Positions 22,085 through 33,520 of a stretch of DNA of 64,000 bases are shown piece by piece. The stretch's first letter is position 1, and every line of letters begins with the position of its first letter. Under the pieces are notes generated by a model. It saw only the letters and a list, made by a program, of their open reading frames with translations, searched no databases and was not told the DNA's origin. The stretch covers positions 276,784,016 to 276,848,015 of the forward strand of contig CM056993.1 in the NCBI GenBank assembly GCA_029891345.1. The letters run 5' to 3'. The position numbers and the translations under genes are program-made. This DNA comes from Dryococelus australis (Eukaryota; Arthropoda; Insecta; Phasmatodea; Phasmatidae).

Positions 22085-23300
22085 AACTTCAATTCGAGAA
22101 CTGTTACGATATGGTGTTTGTACACGGCGGAGAAAATGGCAACAGCAGGGAAGCAGAGATGTCGTATAGGGATACCTGTAAAGTTGAGGACATCCAGCTC
22201 ACACCAAAGACATATCTGTGGTAACGTGAAAAGGGGGCATTTTCCACCACACTTCAACGGTCGAGGTGGAAGACTATCTGCACGATATCCCTATTTAAAT
22301 TGGTTAGGGCCAAGAAGCATTCAATAAGCACCCGAGTAGTAACACACGAAATGAGTGTCGCGCAATGGGCTTTTTTTTTTTTTTAAAGTACTACGGGAAC
22401 AGCAGCTGCACCCCTACCATCCACACAAAGTTTAAGCGCAACTCGAATCGTGTTCACTCGATGGTTACTGCAGTGCTGTATGGTCAACCAAACCATGTTT
22501 TCCTATGTTGTGTTTTTATTCACCAATTTAGCCTGTTTCACGAAAGAGGGGGAATAGTTATGTGTAGGACGATGTGAATCCTTGCGGTACAGTTGTGAGG
22601 AGCCATCAAGTAAGATTCGCAGTGAGAACGTAGGCGGGCATGTTCTACGATTACTTAATAGGGGCATATCTTCCACTACGCTTAACTGCAATACTGGTTG
22701 CTGTGTTTATGGAACACACACTTCCCGAGTTAGTGAAACATGTTCCACTTGATGTTCGTCAACGCATGTGGGTTCAACATGATGGCACCCCAGCTCAATT
22801 TGCAAATGGCGCTCCTAAGTACCTTAATCAGACGACCTTCTCTGAAGAGGAGGTCAAGTTCCTTGGTCAGCTTGTTCTCCTGAACTGATCTCGCTTGAAT
22901 TTTTTCTTGTGGGGGTCATGTGAAAAGTCTAGTGGATGAAGAGAAATTCGTGGCAGTTATCCTAGCTGCTTGTAGGTCGATAGTTAGGCTTAACGTCTCG
23001 TCGACAGTGAGGTCATTAGAAATGTTGCAAGTTGCACAGGGAAAAGGGATCGGGGAAGGAATCAAGCCTTGCCTTTGTTAGGGAACGATCCCAGCATTCG
23101 CCCGGAGTGATTTCGGAAAACCATGGAAAACAGAAATCAGGGTGGCCGGACCGGGAATCGAACCAGCGTCCTCCCGAATGCGAGTCCAGTGAGTTACGAC
23201 TGCGCTACCGCGCTCGGTTCTAGCTGCTTGTAACTTCGTTAACATTGGTCCAGCGATATTCGACTAGATGCGGCAGAACTTACAGCGACTGTCAACAACA
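22085..23300 (+). pseudogene. Mariner-like transposase, decayed
   Basis: Pieces of an insect mariner-like DDE transposase in order. An N-terminal segment around 22090-22200 contains ENGNSREAEMSYRD. A helix-turn-helix to linker segment near 22390-22430 contains VLREQQLHPYHPHKV. Catalytic core pieces follow: a segment ending DENPCG-like near 22575, FYDYLIGAYLPLRLTA (22640), HTLPELVKHVPLDVRQRMW, then QHDGTPAQFANGAPKYLNQT with the second Asp kept in QHDG. After further frame changes come HVKSLVDEEKFVAVILAAC near 22915-22972 and, beyond a SINE insertion, NFVNIGPAIFD and MRQNLQR near 23232-23283. The DLTPLDFFLWG block is degraded. Many stops and frame changes; not functional. The strand and order are certain, the exact family less so. 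Terminal inverted repeats were not found. Confidence 0.8.
22975..23219 (-). mobile_element. tRNA-derived SINE, family S2, with 13-bp target duplication, inside the mariner-like pseudogene
   Basis: The direct repeats CTAGCTGCTTGTA at 22962-22974 and 23220-23232 are identical. On the minus strand the head is GCGCGGTAGCGCAGTCGTAA, with the B-box GGTTCGATTCCCGG and body GGTTTTCCATGGTTTTCCG. The tail is ACGTTAAGCCTAACTATCG. The insertion splits the transposase coding region exactly between ...ILAAC and its continuation. Confidence 0.9.
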
Positions 23301-23305
23301 ACGAG

Positions 23306-23402
23306 GTCTTGAGGCTGAAACGAGGCAGAAATGGAATAGCATTGAAATGAATGGGCGGGGCGAACGCCGACCAATGGCATCGTCCGGCGCGATCCTCACA
23401 CT
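23306..23402 (-). mobile_element. S1-like SINE fragment
   Basis: The minus strand contains GCGCCGGACGATGCCATTGG and TCAGCCTCAAGACCT, the S1 body, but no tRNA-like head. Confidence 0.55.
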
Positions 23403-24228
23403 GTAAAAAAAAAAAAAAATTGGGAAAATTATCAGACATTGTAAAGTAATATTAGCAAACTTGCTTGGGAAACATTATTTCTTTACACGTATGATGTAAT
23501 TACTGCACTCTCGAGTAAAATTCACTTACACGGCAGCGGAAAATCCCATACATGGATGGAAACATTACCTTGACGCGCGCGTCTCCTCAGCATTGTCTCA
23601 CCAGCTCGATGTGGGGACGAAAGGAAGTAACAAACAGAGACGCCATGGTGGACAGCTTGTGGGACTTGTATTCGTTACGGCCGGCATAAATAATACTACT
23701 ATAATACTAAGGAATACAAATTAATTTTAAGCTGGAAAATCTGTAAAATACAATGATCGAAACAAATGGAAAGTTTGCGAGAAAGGAAAATACTCAAGAG
23801 ACTGTGGAAAATGGCTAGGGCCTATCGTTTTAATCCCGTGTTCAAATATCAATATACATCTTTATCTTTACGCGCGTAACTTTTATGTAAAAGGAATAAT
23901 CAAATAACTTGGAAAGGAATTCACTTCAAGGAACTAATAAAGCCACTGAAGAAATTCTACACAAACTTTACTTTGTAGCGCACAAAAACAACTGAGAAAT
24001 CTGTTACACTGAATAATAATGAGTTCCAGGAATAACTCATTTGTCAAGTTGCTGTTAGAATGGCGGGAAGGTTCAAGCTAATAATAAGAAACGTTTTATG
24101 AAAAACTGACGTTTCAATTAATAATTTTGCAGGTAACTTTTAAATTAATACATTTTTATTTCTCGTAGTGAATAGTTCAGTTAGCTAATAATAACTAGCG
24201 CAGCTAGGTTGTCGCCTTGGTGTAGACG
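23403..24228. other. Intergenic, no supported gene
   Basis: AT-rich DNA. No recognisable repeat, RNA or domain. Confidence 0.5.
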
Positions 24229-24435
24229 AGCCCTGCCCCCATAGCTCAGGGGTAGGGTGGCCGGCTTGTAGTCGAGTGGTTGAAAGGTGCGCGCCCCGGC
24301 CCCTCCGCGGCAGATCCTTAGTTCGCTTGTCGCACTGGGAATTTGTCAGCAAGTCAGTCTAACTTGAGCTCGTCAACGTAATTTCAACACAACTGCGACA
24401 ACAACGATAAAATAAAATAAATAAATAAATAATAG
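24229..24435 (+). mobile_element. Possible tRNA-derived SINE (tRNA-Thr-like head, A-rich tail)
   Basis: The head GCCCCCATAGCTCAGGGGTA has a typical tRNA acceptor, D-arm and A-box arrangement. It is followed by CGGCTTGTAGTCG, which resembles a TGT anticodon loop. The anticodon stem does not pair and the T-arm is absent, so this is not a functional tRNA. The unit ends in an (AAAT)n tail at about 24405-24432, as in many SINEs. Confidence 0.45.
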
Positions 24436-24756
24436 CGACCAGCATCCCGAAATAAAGGACAGCAGTTCGCGCCCATCCACCGCACCGGCACGTGTATATT
24501 ATTTTAGAATTGTGGTTTCGGTTACTAATCGTCTGAGGATTTAGGTGTTAGTTAAATAAACGACACTATCTCTATAACAATTTTTTTATTATACAAAGTA
24601 AGTTATATTCACCTACTTGTATGGGATATTCCCAAACTTTTCTCACGTGCTTTTATGTACGATTAGTACTTCACTTGCTATGTATAATTACTCTACATTG
24701 AAGAGTTTATTTTAACTTACATTTAAAAGAATTTTACCTCAATTTTTTTACAGTGC

Positions 24757-24852
24757 ACGTGCGAAAATCCGGGAGCGACCCCGCTGTGACTCGAACCCTG
24801 TTCGCCTTGGTTGGAAGTGAACGCCCTAGCCACTATAGCACCGCGGCTCCTC
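24757..24852 (-). mobile_element. S1 SINE head fragment
   Basis: The minus strand has GGAGCCGCGGTGCTATAGTG, GGCGAACAGGGTTCGAGTC (a diverged B-box) and GGTCGCTCCCGGATTTTCGC. The body beyond is missing. Confidence 0.65.
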
Positions 24853-26592
24853 CAAGATGAGGGAACATGCTTTGAAAAAGTGCTGCAAACGTGGTCTTCG
24901 TAGTTTGGAGGTTATTCAGTTACTACATTTACGTGCGTTACTAGGCATCCTCAAAAAAATTTGTCGTTTATAACTTGTAACCGAGAACTTTCCGCACCGG
25001 GATTCCATATCTTAAATTGATGGATTTGTCCTACTATATCATCCTTTAAACAAGTTTGTCGAATCATCGCGGTAACATATTGTGTGCATCTAGCAAATAG
25101 GCTATATATATGTAGCATATATAATATATATGTAGCATATATGTATGTATGTAGTATAAGTATGTAGCATATTATAAACACACACACGCATACAATCATT
25201 TCATGTCGGGAATACATGGCAATTGCCGAAACGTCGTAACTTCTTATTTGTTTTTCTTACTGCTGTCTTCCATGCTCATCTGCCAATATGTCGTCCTCTT
25301 TATTTCATGTTTGTCATTGTATAAATGAATTATAATTCCTTGATCCTTATTGTGGTTTACTTGTTTTTCGTTTTACATTGGGTTGTCAATTTTCCGTTAA
25401 TATTGAAGCTGATTTTATATGTTTTGCGTCGAACACCAAAGCAACTGAAATTTGTTTTCCTGTTGTCTAAATTCCTTTTCATGTTCTGTTTCCAAAGCTT
25501 TTTCTTGTGTATTATAGTGTTATTTTCTTGTATTTTATTTATTTCGACTATTGTTTTGTTGGCCGTCTGGGATAGCTATAGTAGTTGGAAATTATTTTTG
25601 ATCTACAACCTATTTTTTTTATCGTGGTTCAATTCTGCTGTAAAGTAATGGTGACAGCCTAATTAAATTCTGGATTTAACTAGTGATGGTCTCCCAAAGT
25701 CCAGATGGATCTGTCCACAACGCAGAAGGTCGAGCGAGTACAAAATGCATGCTTTGCAATTTTTTTATTGGGGCGGGGGAGTGGCGAGCCCTAACCTAAT
25801 CGATTCCCACTCCCGCCACATTAGCAGAAGTCACGAAATCAGCATATAAAAAAACCATAGTTTATGCTTAGTAACAGCTGTTGTAGTTCGCCACCATCAC
25901 ACGTAACTGCGAGAAGATAACAAAACAGTGGTTTAAAAAGCAGTTTAGTAAAATGAAAGTGCCTCACAATGAATATCTGATATTACAATTCATTATCTAT
26001 TCCAAAACCGGAGCGATGGCAAGCTGTATTTAGCTCATAACCAACATACCATTATGCTTATGAACCCACATCGTCCGAACCTGATGTTTCCATTTTGCTA
26101 TTTGAATATTTAACAAACTAAATAAATGATAAACATGGTTTTGAAAAACAAATTGAGATTTGGGAACGTCTTAAAAAAAAAAGTACATTTTTTTAGTCTC
26201 ACAACATATTTACACTCATGAATTATTCTTAAACTTACCATATCAGTGTATACGTATAGTAAGAAAGCACGAATGGTAATGTTTCCCCCCCCCCCCTCCC
26301 CAGGATATCCACGGGAGCATTCTTATATTTGCCCACGAAAGAGTCGGACGCTATACGGAAGTTCCGAATTTTGTACAGCAAACGACGATAAATATTCATA
26401 CTATTTGCAGCCTTGTACTTATTTCCATAAAACGTATAGATTAAGTAATTCAAGTTTGGGAAGCACGAAATACATTTCCACAGCGTTATTTTCAGCGCTA
26501 TCTCCCGCGTGGCTGAGGTCGCCAAAGGTGTCTTCGCTTGACAAGGTCCTGTGTTCGCATGCCGAGCAAACCATGAATATACGTCGAGTGGA
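24853..26592. other. Intergenic, no supported gene
   Basis: It contains a TATG/TATA-rich array (about 25100-25165) and a possible degenerate ribozyme-like motif at 25215-25240 (see findings). The 107-codon hydrophobic frame at 25325-25648 is T-rich and low in complexity, so I do not call it a gene. Confidence 0.45.
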
Positions 26593-26823
26593 AAGATTTG
26601 GATGGCTCTTAACGTAGAGGTCTTGGGAGCAGATGAGGGTGAAGCGACGTGAGTACGGAGCAGATCCGAAATGCACGGGCAGGAGAAACGGGAGGTCACC
26701 GAGAAAACCCCGCCGATCAGCAGCATCGTCCGGCACAATTCACAATTCCTGCATACGAAAATCCGGGAGCAACCCTGCCTAGGTGGGAGGCGAGGAGTCT
26801 AACCACTACACCTCCGAGCCCCA
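26593..26823 (-). mobile_element. tRNA-derived SINE, family S1
   Basis: The minus-strand head GGGGCTCGGAGGTGTAGTGG leads to GACTCCTCGCCTCCCACCTA. The B-box region is partly lost, and the body and 3' end GAGCCATCCAAATCTTTCCA are complete. Flanks TACGTCGAGTGG and TACGTTGAAGGT may be a diverged target duplication. Confidence 0.8.
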
Positions 26824-27407
26824 GCTCTTACGTTGAAGGTCCCGATAACATACAATATTGTACCGAGAGTTGTCATTGAATTTTACTTCGTTACCGATAT
26901 TTTGCACAAATACGGTTTAAAACCTCGTTTTTTAAGGGCTCATGCCTCCCTTAATATTCGGTTTAGGTATAAAGTGTCACATATGTTTTCCTATTACTTT
27001 TTCATGAAGAATCACCTCCCGAAGTTTGTCGGTCTAATAGCAAATCATCCTGTATATATAGTGTGTAGTTTTCAGAAGCAATTACAAGAGATATTCATAT
27101 TACATGCACTGCGCGGAGCCCAGTTCTGCAGGCAAGCGGCTTGCTGAGATATACACAGTACGAGGGGCGCTTGCGCAGCTCAGGACGTCGCCTCGACGAC
27201 GCGACGTAATAACGGGGCTTCCCGCCGTCCTTAACCCACAATATGTCAAGCCGAGCCTCGAGGGGAACTGCCATGAAATGCCTGCCCTCGATAGACCATC
27301 AGGTTACACGTACACTCGTGTGCGCGATAAAACTGTGCATCGCTGCACTCCCGGAGGCTTCTAACTGCGGCCCGGAGAAATAATCGCTCCTCAATTACAC
27401 ATGTCGC
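26824..27407. other. Intergenic, no supported gene
   Basis: A 104-codon plus-strand frame (26833-27147) and an 86-codon frame (27104-27364) are present in a locally GC-richer stretch near 27110-27360. Neither has a recognisable domain. Confidence 0.4.
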
Positions 27408-28228
27408 CAGTGGAGAGATTGGGGCGACTCTTAAGCAGGCTTCTCACGATACAAGACGCATTAAGCGTAAGATTTCGTACGAGAGTGCCAACTAAATTTC
27501 GTTCGAAAAGAGTTCACACGCAGATAAATAAGATGAAAAGTGAATTGCATCAAAATTAGTCGATAGCCCTCGTTAGTACTAAACAGTCATGATATTATAA
27601 TACAAAATATGAAGTTGGTTACTTCAACACGGTATTTTTTTCAGAGCTATCCCTCCAAAATACAATTGTTTTCGTTTTATTCTTAGGAAACTGTATGAAC
27701 CCCAATTTACGTTTTAAAGTTATTTTCCAGCAATGTTTTATTTCCCTGTATTCGTCTTCGCAAACATCAGTTTATGATTTTCTTTTACTCTATGGTTGAT
27801 ATTACAACAGGTCACATGACCAGCATACAAGGACCAATAGGATCGTAGCTTGCATAGCCTTCACGAAAAAAAATAGGACCGGCTCTATCTCCTCATTTCG
27901 TGCAAGATGTGCCTTGTACACAAACTTGTGCAAGAAATTCTCGTGCAAGGTCGGCATCTCGCGCAAGTTTGGCACTCATCTTGCATCGTGTGAAACCTGC
28001 TTTAACATAGAGGCCTTGAGAGTCAATGAGGGTGAAGTGAGATGAGTATGGAGCAGCGCCGGAATGCAGGGGCGGGGGAAACGGGAGATCCCTGAGAAAA
28101 CCTGCCGGCCAGCGGCATCGCCCGGCGCGGTTCGCACTTGCGAAAATCCAGGAGCGACCCCGCCGGGAATCGAGCGCGGTTCGCCTAGGTGGGAGGCGAG
28201 TAGTATAACCACCACAATACGGACCCCC
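27408..28228 (-). mobile_element. tRNA-derived SINE, family S1, split by a TIR element
   Basis: The 3' end piece 27408-27433 (CAGTGGAGAGATTGGGGCGAC) and the main piece 28002-28228 join exactly at the family's CTC-TTA-ACAT position. The B-box is slightly altered (GCTCGATTCCCGGCGGGG on the minus strand). Confidence 0.8.
27434..28001. mobile_element. Nonautonomous TIR transposon with TTA target duplication (PIF/Harbinger-like?)
   Basis: A 568-bp insertion flanked by TTA (27431-27433 and 28002-28004). The termini are AGCAGGCTTCTCACGATAC and, reversed, AGCAGGTTTCACACGATGC. The following CAAGACG/CAAGATG also pairs. A 3-bp TTA/TAA duplication is characteristic of PIF/Harbinger. If the boundary is shifted by one base the duplication would be TTAA, which would instead suggest piggyBac. 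No transposase frame. Confidence 0.7.
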
Positions 28229-29794
28229 TTACCCCCACGCGTGTTGAGAATTAAATTAAATACGAAAAGAAAAAGTCTGTCTACCTTCCTTACAAGACCC
28301 TCGAAAACCTAGTGTCCTTAAGACAGCTTTCGTGCCGCATCCGTTACAGGAGAAGCTTTCTGGCTGTAGCAGTTTTTTGAGTTCGGTAAGCTTAACACAC
28401 TGTTACCACTAATAATAGACAGTATTTTCTTCTGGTCGAAGTGAGTTTGCTAGCAACCAAATCTTAATTTGCCACTCAGGTGGCTGTAAAATGAAACATT
28501 TGTATACCGAGGTCGCGACAAGTAAACTCGTATTTTTTTATTCGTGGTGAAAATATGTGTGAAGTATGTGTGTGTGTGTGCGCTGGTGTGTAGGTGGGTG
28601 GGTGGGCGTCGGTGGTACTTAACAAATGTTTTTGTTAAGCATTTACATAAAAATAAATTTACATCAATAATATTGGTGACTTTTCACAATAAAATATCTT
28701 ACAACAGTTTAATGTGAAGAAACTTATTTGTCTACTTTTTTCGACGCTTATATTTTCAAACAATTTTGTTAAGTACCTTAATGGCTTTAAAAGTGTGGGG
28801 CTTTTTACCAACCATCAAAAATATTTACGGCAATAGTAATAGTCGATTTCAACTAAAAATGAATACTGACCTAAATTTAGTTGAAATGCGCAAATTTGAC
28901 GTAGTTGTAATCGTTTTAAAGACAGCAGAGTCAAAAAGAAATTGAAAACACACACACACACACGTAAAGTAATGTGATGTCATAAGCGTTTATATCTAAA
29001 ACAAATTATTATTAAACTTGAAAATACTCCTTGTATCGACAAGACACTGTAAATATAAAAGACTTCTTTGAATTCAGTCAAACGACTTAAAATATAAAAT
29101 TCGTAAATTTCTTCCTTATAATTTTATAGTTTTCTATGCGCATGCGGTATGTTCAAATTGACCAACTGCTCGCAATGTTCCATCACTTCACTTCTAAAGC
29201 GTAAATTTTTTAAATCGGTAGAATTATGTCCGAGATACAGCATAAAACAAAACCTATTGCATTTAATTCTAATTTTTGAATTTTTTCCCAGCATACGAGT
29301 TTTAGGGTGTCAAATGACAGGGGAAATTTTTTTTTAACATGTAAGTAGTTATTTTTGGGTTGGTAGGTTTTGATTTATTCGGTTACACTGTTCCAGATAT
29401 TATAACTTGCTGAGTTAATTGTTCTTAAAACTGGTATTTTGAAAAGATATACCCTTATTTATTACAAGCGTAACTTTACTTGTATACCAAACTAGATGGG
29501 AATCGGTTGAAAAGTGTTGTTCCTACGTCTACGGTGAAAAACAGCGCTTTGTGCGAGGCGAGCAACTCCGTACACAACACAAGGACTTCCGGAACGAATA
29601 AGCACTCGTGTATCCACAGCACAAGGTAGACTAGCCTCGAGCTACGGACAGCTTGTACCCACGCGGATAAACCTCGACACTCCGGACTGTACGAGGCATC
29701 GTGAACCAAACCAAGAAACCCTTGGCCACATTTCAGTCCCGTACTAACCATATTTTCTACAGAAGAAATGTATTTATATTTCGAATCTTTCTTT

Positions 29795-29830
<36 letters not shown>

Positions 29831-30726
29831 TCTGATGTAGTATATTTTCAAAACTTTTTTTTCTAATTGATACGTGTGCAATTATAGTGGCGGATACAGA
29901 AACTCATTCAATAAGAGGCTAATTGAAGGGCGGGGCACCGTTGTGTATTACGTTCAAACCACGTGATTATCAGTAATTATCACGTTTTAATGCAACTTAG
30001 CAAATAGGCCACCTAAATACATTTCGAAACTTCCTGTCATTATACTATTGAATACGTGCACTACAAATTCTATAATATGTACTTGGTTTCAAGACTAATC
30101 TCATTTAATTGACCCCTCCCCCTTTTTTTTTTTTTTTTTTTTTTGGCTACACGCCTGTATGCAAACAAATAACTGCCGAATGGCATATTAACGAGTTAAT
30201 AAAGACCATAAATAAGGGGGCCTGTTTTTTTGCAATAACATACCACGATCAGCTGTACTCCAGAACACTGTAGTTTAGATACATCTTGTGTCGCGATGAT
30301 TTTAGTTTTTATTCGTATTAACTGCCTGCCCGCGAATCAGTGACGATCAGTATTGGAGTAAGAAGTATTTTCTTGATTGGCTCAGCCGCGTAAGAAAATG
30401 CCTTCTCACAAAACCACGCGAACAACAGGCAAAGCAAAGAAACGCCACACCGTATTTAAGAATACGGGGGAGAAGCGGCAGCTTATTCCATGAACGACGG
30501 ACTCGCACGCTCGCAAAATGGTGTCACTAGCCAGTAAAGTAGGCCTATTGGAACGCTGTTCGCCTGGTAATGAACAGCCAGTAGGGGAAATTCCTCAGCA
30601 AGCAATAGCCAATGAGCCACAAGGCCCGGCCCCAGAGCCTCGTGCGGCCAATTACGGAGTGGGTACGCCCACATTTGGAGGAATCGCCACCCCATTTCCG
30701 TCCCCGTGTACTATCATACTCTGCGG
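28229..30726. other. Intergenic, no supported gene
   Basis: AT-rich DNA with a GT-rich patch (about 28565-28610), a short TA run (29798-29826) and a poly-T tract (30122-30144). Frames at 29476-29751 and 30483-30772 lie in GC-richer islands and occur on both strands; no domain is recognised. Confidence 0.45.
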
Positions 30727-31150
30727 TATAATTCATTCGCGGTTACTTCAAACTTTTCTGAAGCCCTGCTGAAGTTCTACTTCCACGATATTCCTCCGCC
30801 TCATGCAAACAAAGATTAACCAGGTCTGCAAAATTATACCAAAGGGACAACGCACCGAATTCTTATGCATATAGTGTAATAATATTTTACACGAGAACTA
30901 TTTCTTACTAGGCATTACCAACACACCAATTTTCTCCCTCTTATTATTCATAGTAATTATAAGTGAAATATTAAAATTTATAGATAAAACATAAGTAAAA
31001 TTCGGTTAAACCAAAAATAAGGTACTTTCATGTTGACACAAGAATAATACGTTTGAGATACATGACGTATTTAGGGAAAAAAACAAAACTCGCGTCATAC
31101 ATGGGGTGATTTGTGAAAGGTTTGATTCAAAAAGTGTCAAGAAACCGCGT
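30727..31150 (+). mobile_element. MITE family B, copy 5
   Basis: One of the cleanest B copies. The left end TATAATTCATTCGCGGTTAC leads to CTTTTCTGAAGCCCTGCTGA, and the right end is TTTGATTCAAAAAGTGTCAAG then AAACCGCG. Noncoding. Confidence 0.8.
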
Positions 31151-31329
31151 GGCGCGTGCTGTGTCCCTCCCTCCCTTAGCCTGCTCGACCCGCTACAACA
31201 GCGCAGCTTCGACGTGCCCTCTACTGGGGGAGGCTGCCCGAACGCGGCGGTCACCCCCTCCCATAGACTAAAAATGACGTAGACCGATCTCGCTGGCTGC
31301 GCACAACCATTCTCCGTGTCCCAACATTG

Positions 31330-31665
31330 AACTGCTTTTCTGCCAACATATCTAGCGAAAATGGCGTGATTTGTTTTTTTAAGTTAGAAAAATCATTTGT
31401 AAACAAATGCTTAGAGATGTTACTATACGTCCTCTAACCAATTTGTAATGCAGTTTGATTAAATTCAAATTGGTAAAATTATTTTATTAATATAATAGTG
31501 CTTGTCATTTAAACATTAAGATATAAACAAACACGTTCATCACTGCTGACGATGTGAATTTGACAGTTGTGTTCCTTTGAGGTAGGCCAATGTGGCGTAC
31601 ATGGGCAGAAGACGAATAAGCGGTCTACCTCATCTTTAGTCTATGCCCCTCCACGACTCGTACAC
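31330..31665 (+). repeat. Dispersed repeat family E, copy 1
   Basis: It aligns with 57590-57895 over about 300 bp, sharing AAACAAACACGTTCATCA-like, TTTGACAGTTG and GGGCAGAAGACGA. Type unknown; no termini or coding region can be assigned. Confidence 0.6.
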
Positions 31666-33516
31666 CTGTGACGTGCACCGGAGTGCACCACCCTTCTGCG
31701 ACCACCTGTGTACTGCCGGAGACAGGTGACCGTCCCGCTTTCATGCCCTCAAAAGAGATATTTTGAGGATGTAATAATTCTGGGCGACCAATACTGCCAA
31801 GAGATGGGCCCAGTAAGAATACCGCCGGGGAAATGAATGCAGCGAGGGGGGCACAGTGGGTACAGTGTTGACAACACCCCTCGTGTACCCCTCCATTCTC
31901 TGTTTACGTCGCCGTGCGTATAGTGTGAGTGTGCAAGATGTTCAGTATTTTTTTAGCTGTTATAACACGTAAACGAAACCCGTATTTTGGCGCCCCAGAA
32001 AAACGGGCTTCGTAAACCACGTATTCGAGCATGGCTACCCACACCCCTCCTGGGGTCAGAGTGGACTCGTCCACCGGGAGTCACCTGCTGCCGCCCTCAA
32101 ATTTACATACGTCAGGCTGCTAGTGATTTTTGCTTTAATTCAAATAAAAATGCTAAAACGTAAAGAAACCAAGTGTACACGCAACAGACTGAGAGAGACA
32201 GCCTCTTGGCATATTTAAATTAAATTGCGTATCAGATTTACTACAAATTAAATTTATTTTTATGCTCAATTTATTCACGTAAATTAATGATATAAAGTGT
32301 TCTTGTATTTTAGTGAAGCGTAAGTGTGTTTGGATGTATTTGTTTTCCCAGTAAATGTGCGGGAGTATTTTTTGATACACTTGGCGCGCTTTCGAGCAGG
32401 AAAGGGTCCCTAGCGAGCCCGCCATGCTCGACCAGTTGGTCCTGCACGCGCTGAGGGAACGGACGTGCGCTCTCCACCCCCCCCCCCCCCCCAGAATCTT
32501 CAACATCTTGTACCGGTCTTTACTGTATGGATAGTTATTTATTTTATTCTGGAACTTAATTGACTTCGCTTCTTTGCTTAGCACGGGGACAGTGCCGTTC
32601 TCAGCCCCACCAGCTCGAAACGCGCCGGGGGTTAAATTCGCTTATTTATTTTTCATCGGCCACGTGCCTCTCTGTCAGTTTCGGCTGCCAGCACGCCTTA
32701 ATGCTGGAACAGTGTAAGTTCCTCGTACGAGAGCATAAATAGTGAGTAAAAGTTACTGTAAGTGATCTCTTGTTTTCATTTCACAATCGGCCGCGAAATG
32801 TAACTTCGAGTCTTCTAGCCACTGGTGCACCGCACCCCTGATCATGTCTTTATGGTGTTTTTGGCGTGTGAGACGGCCACGTAACAGTCTCACGTGATAA
32901 TCAGAGGCGTATGAGGGAGCCTACACCCTCGTAGGTAAGTATATGAAGGACTTCTCAACTTACCGACGACGTAACCTCGTCGCGCGGGGCGAGCTCAGGA
33001 GAAGCCACGTGGGCGATAGGCTCACCTCTGGATGAGTATATCATGCTCTTGTGTCCTTTTCCATCCTTACAAATACAACACCTGTACCGCAAACCTAACC
33101 TCACTTCTCCCCGCTCCAGAGACCACGACAGCCCGTCAAGCGAGTTTGCTATAAAGCTACACGTGTGCACTGTGCATGTAGGATATTGAAGTTTAGCTTG
33201 CCCTTAAATACATCGCAGAAAATAAAGGCGGTCCTAATCGTAACATACAAAAGCTAAATATTGGCATAAACATCCTGACAAAACAAGTTCAACAGGAAAC
33301 TAAAAAATATAGCTGTAAAACTATAAATATTTATTTGCGCACATTATCCAGTATTTGAACTGCATGTATTTAAAAACATTTCAATTTCATGAGTAGTCTT
33401 TTTAGCTGAGGTTTATAGGACGTAGCGCTCGGGCGCAAACGATTCTGGTTCTAACTTCGATCAGGCTTCCCACTTTTTATATTGACAGAAACTTTTTAAC
33501 GTACGCTTAGGCAAAC
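31666..33516. other. Intergenic, no supported gene
   Basis: Moderate GC in parts, with a poly-C tract at about 32478-32492. Frames at 32153-32584 and 32955-33170 show no recognisable domain. Confidence 0.45.
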
Positions 33517-33520
33517 ATAT

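Noticed and set aside
24229-24310. tRNA-Thr-like sequence
   Set aside because: The anticodon stem does not pair and the T-arm is missing. An A-rich tail follows, so it is more likely a SINE head than a functional tRNA gene.
25325-25648. 107-codon hydrophobic frame resembling a multi-span membrane protein
   Set aside because: The sequence is T-rich, so Phe, Leu, Ile and Val dominate by composition. There is no recognisable family motif and no adjacent gene structure.
26235-26738. 167-codon minus-strand frame, the longest outside transposons except Helitron pieces
   Set aside because: Its first part is translation of the S1 SINE at 26593-26823 and the rest is AT-rich unique DNA, without a domain.
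31990-32015. TTTTGGCGCCCC resembling a retroelement primer-binding site
   Set aside because: No LTR ends immediately upstream and no retroelement coding region follows. The match is too short to support a call.
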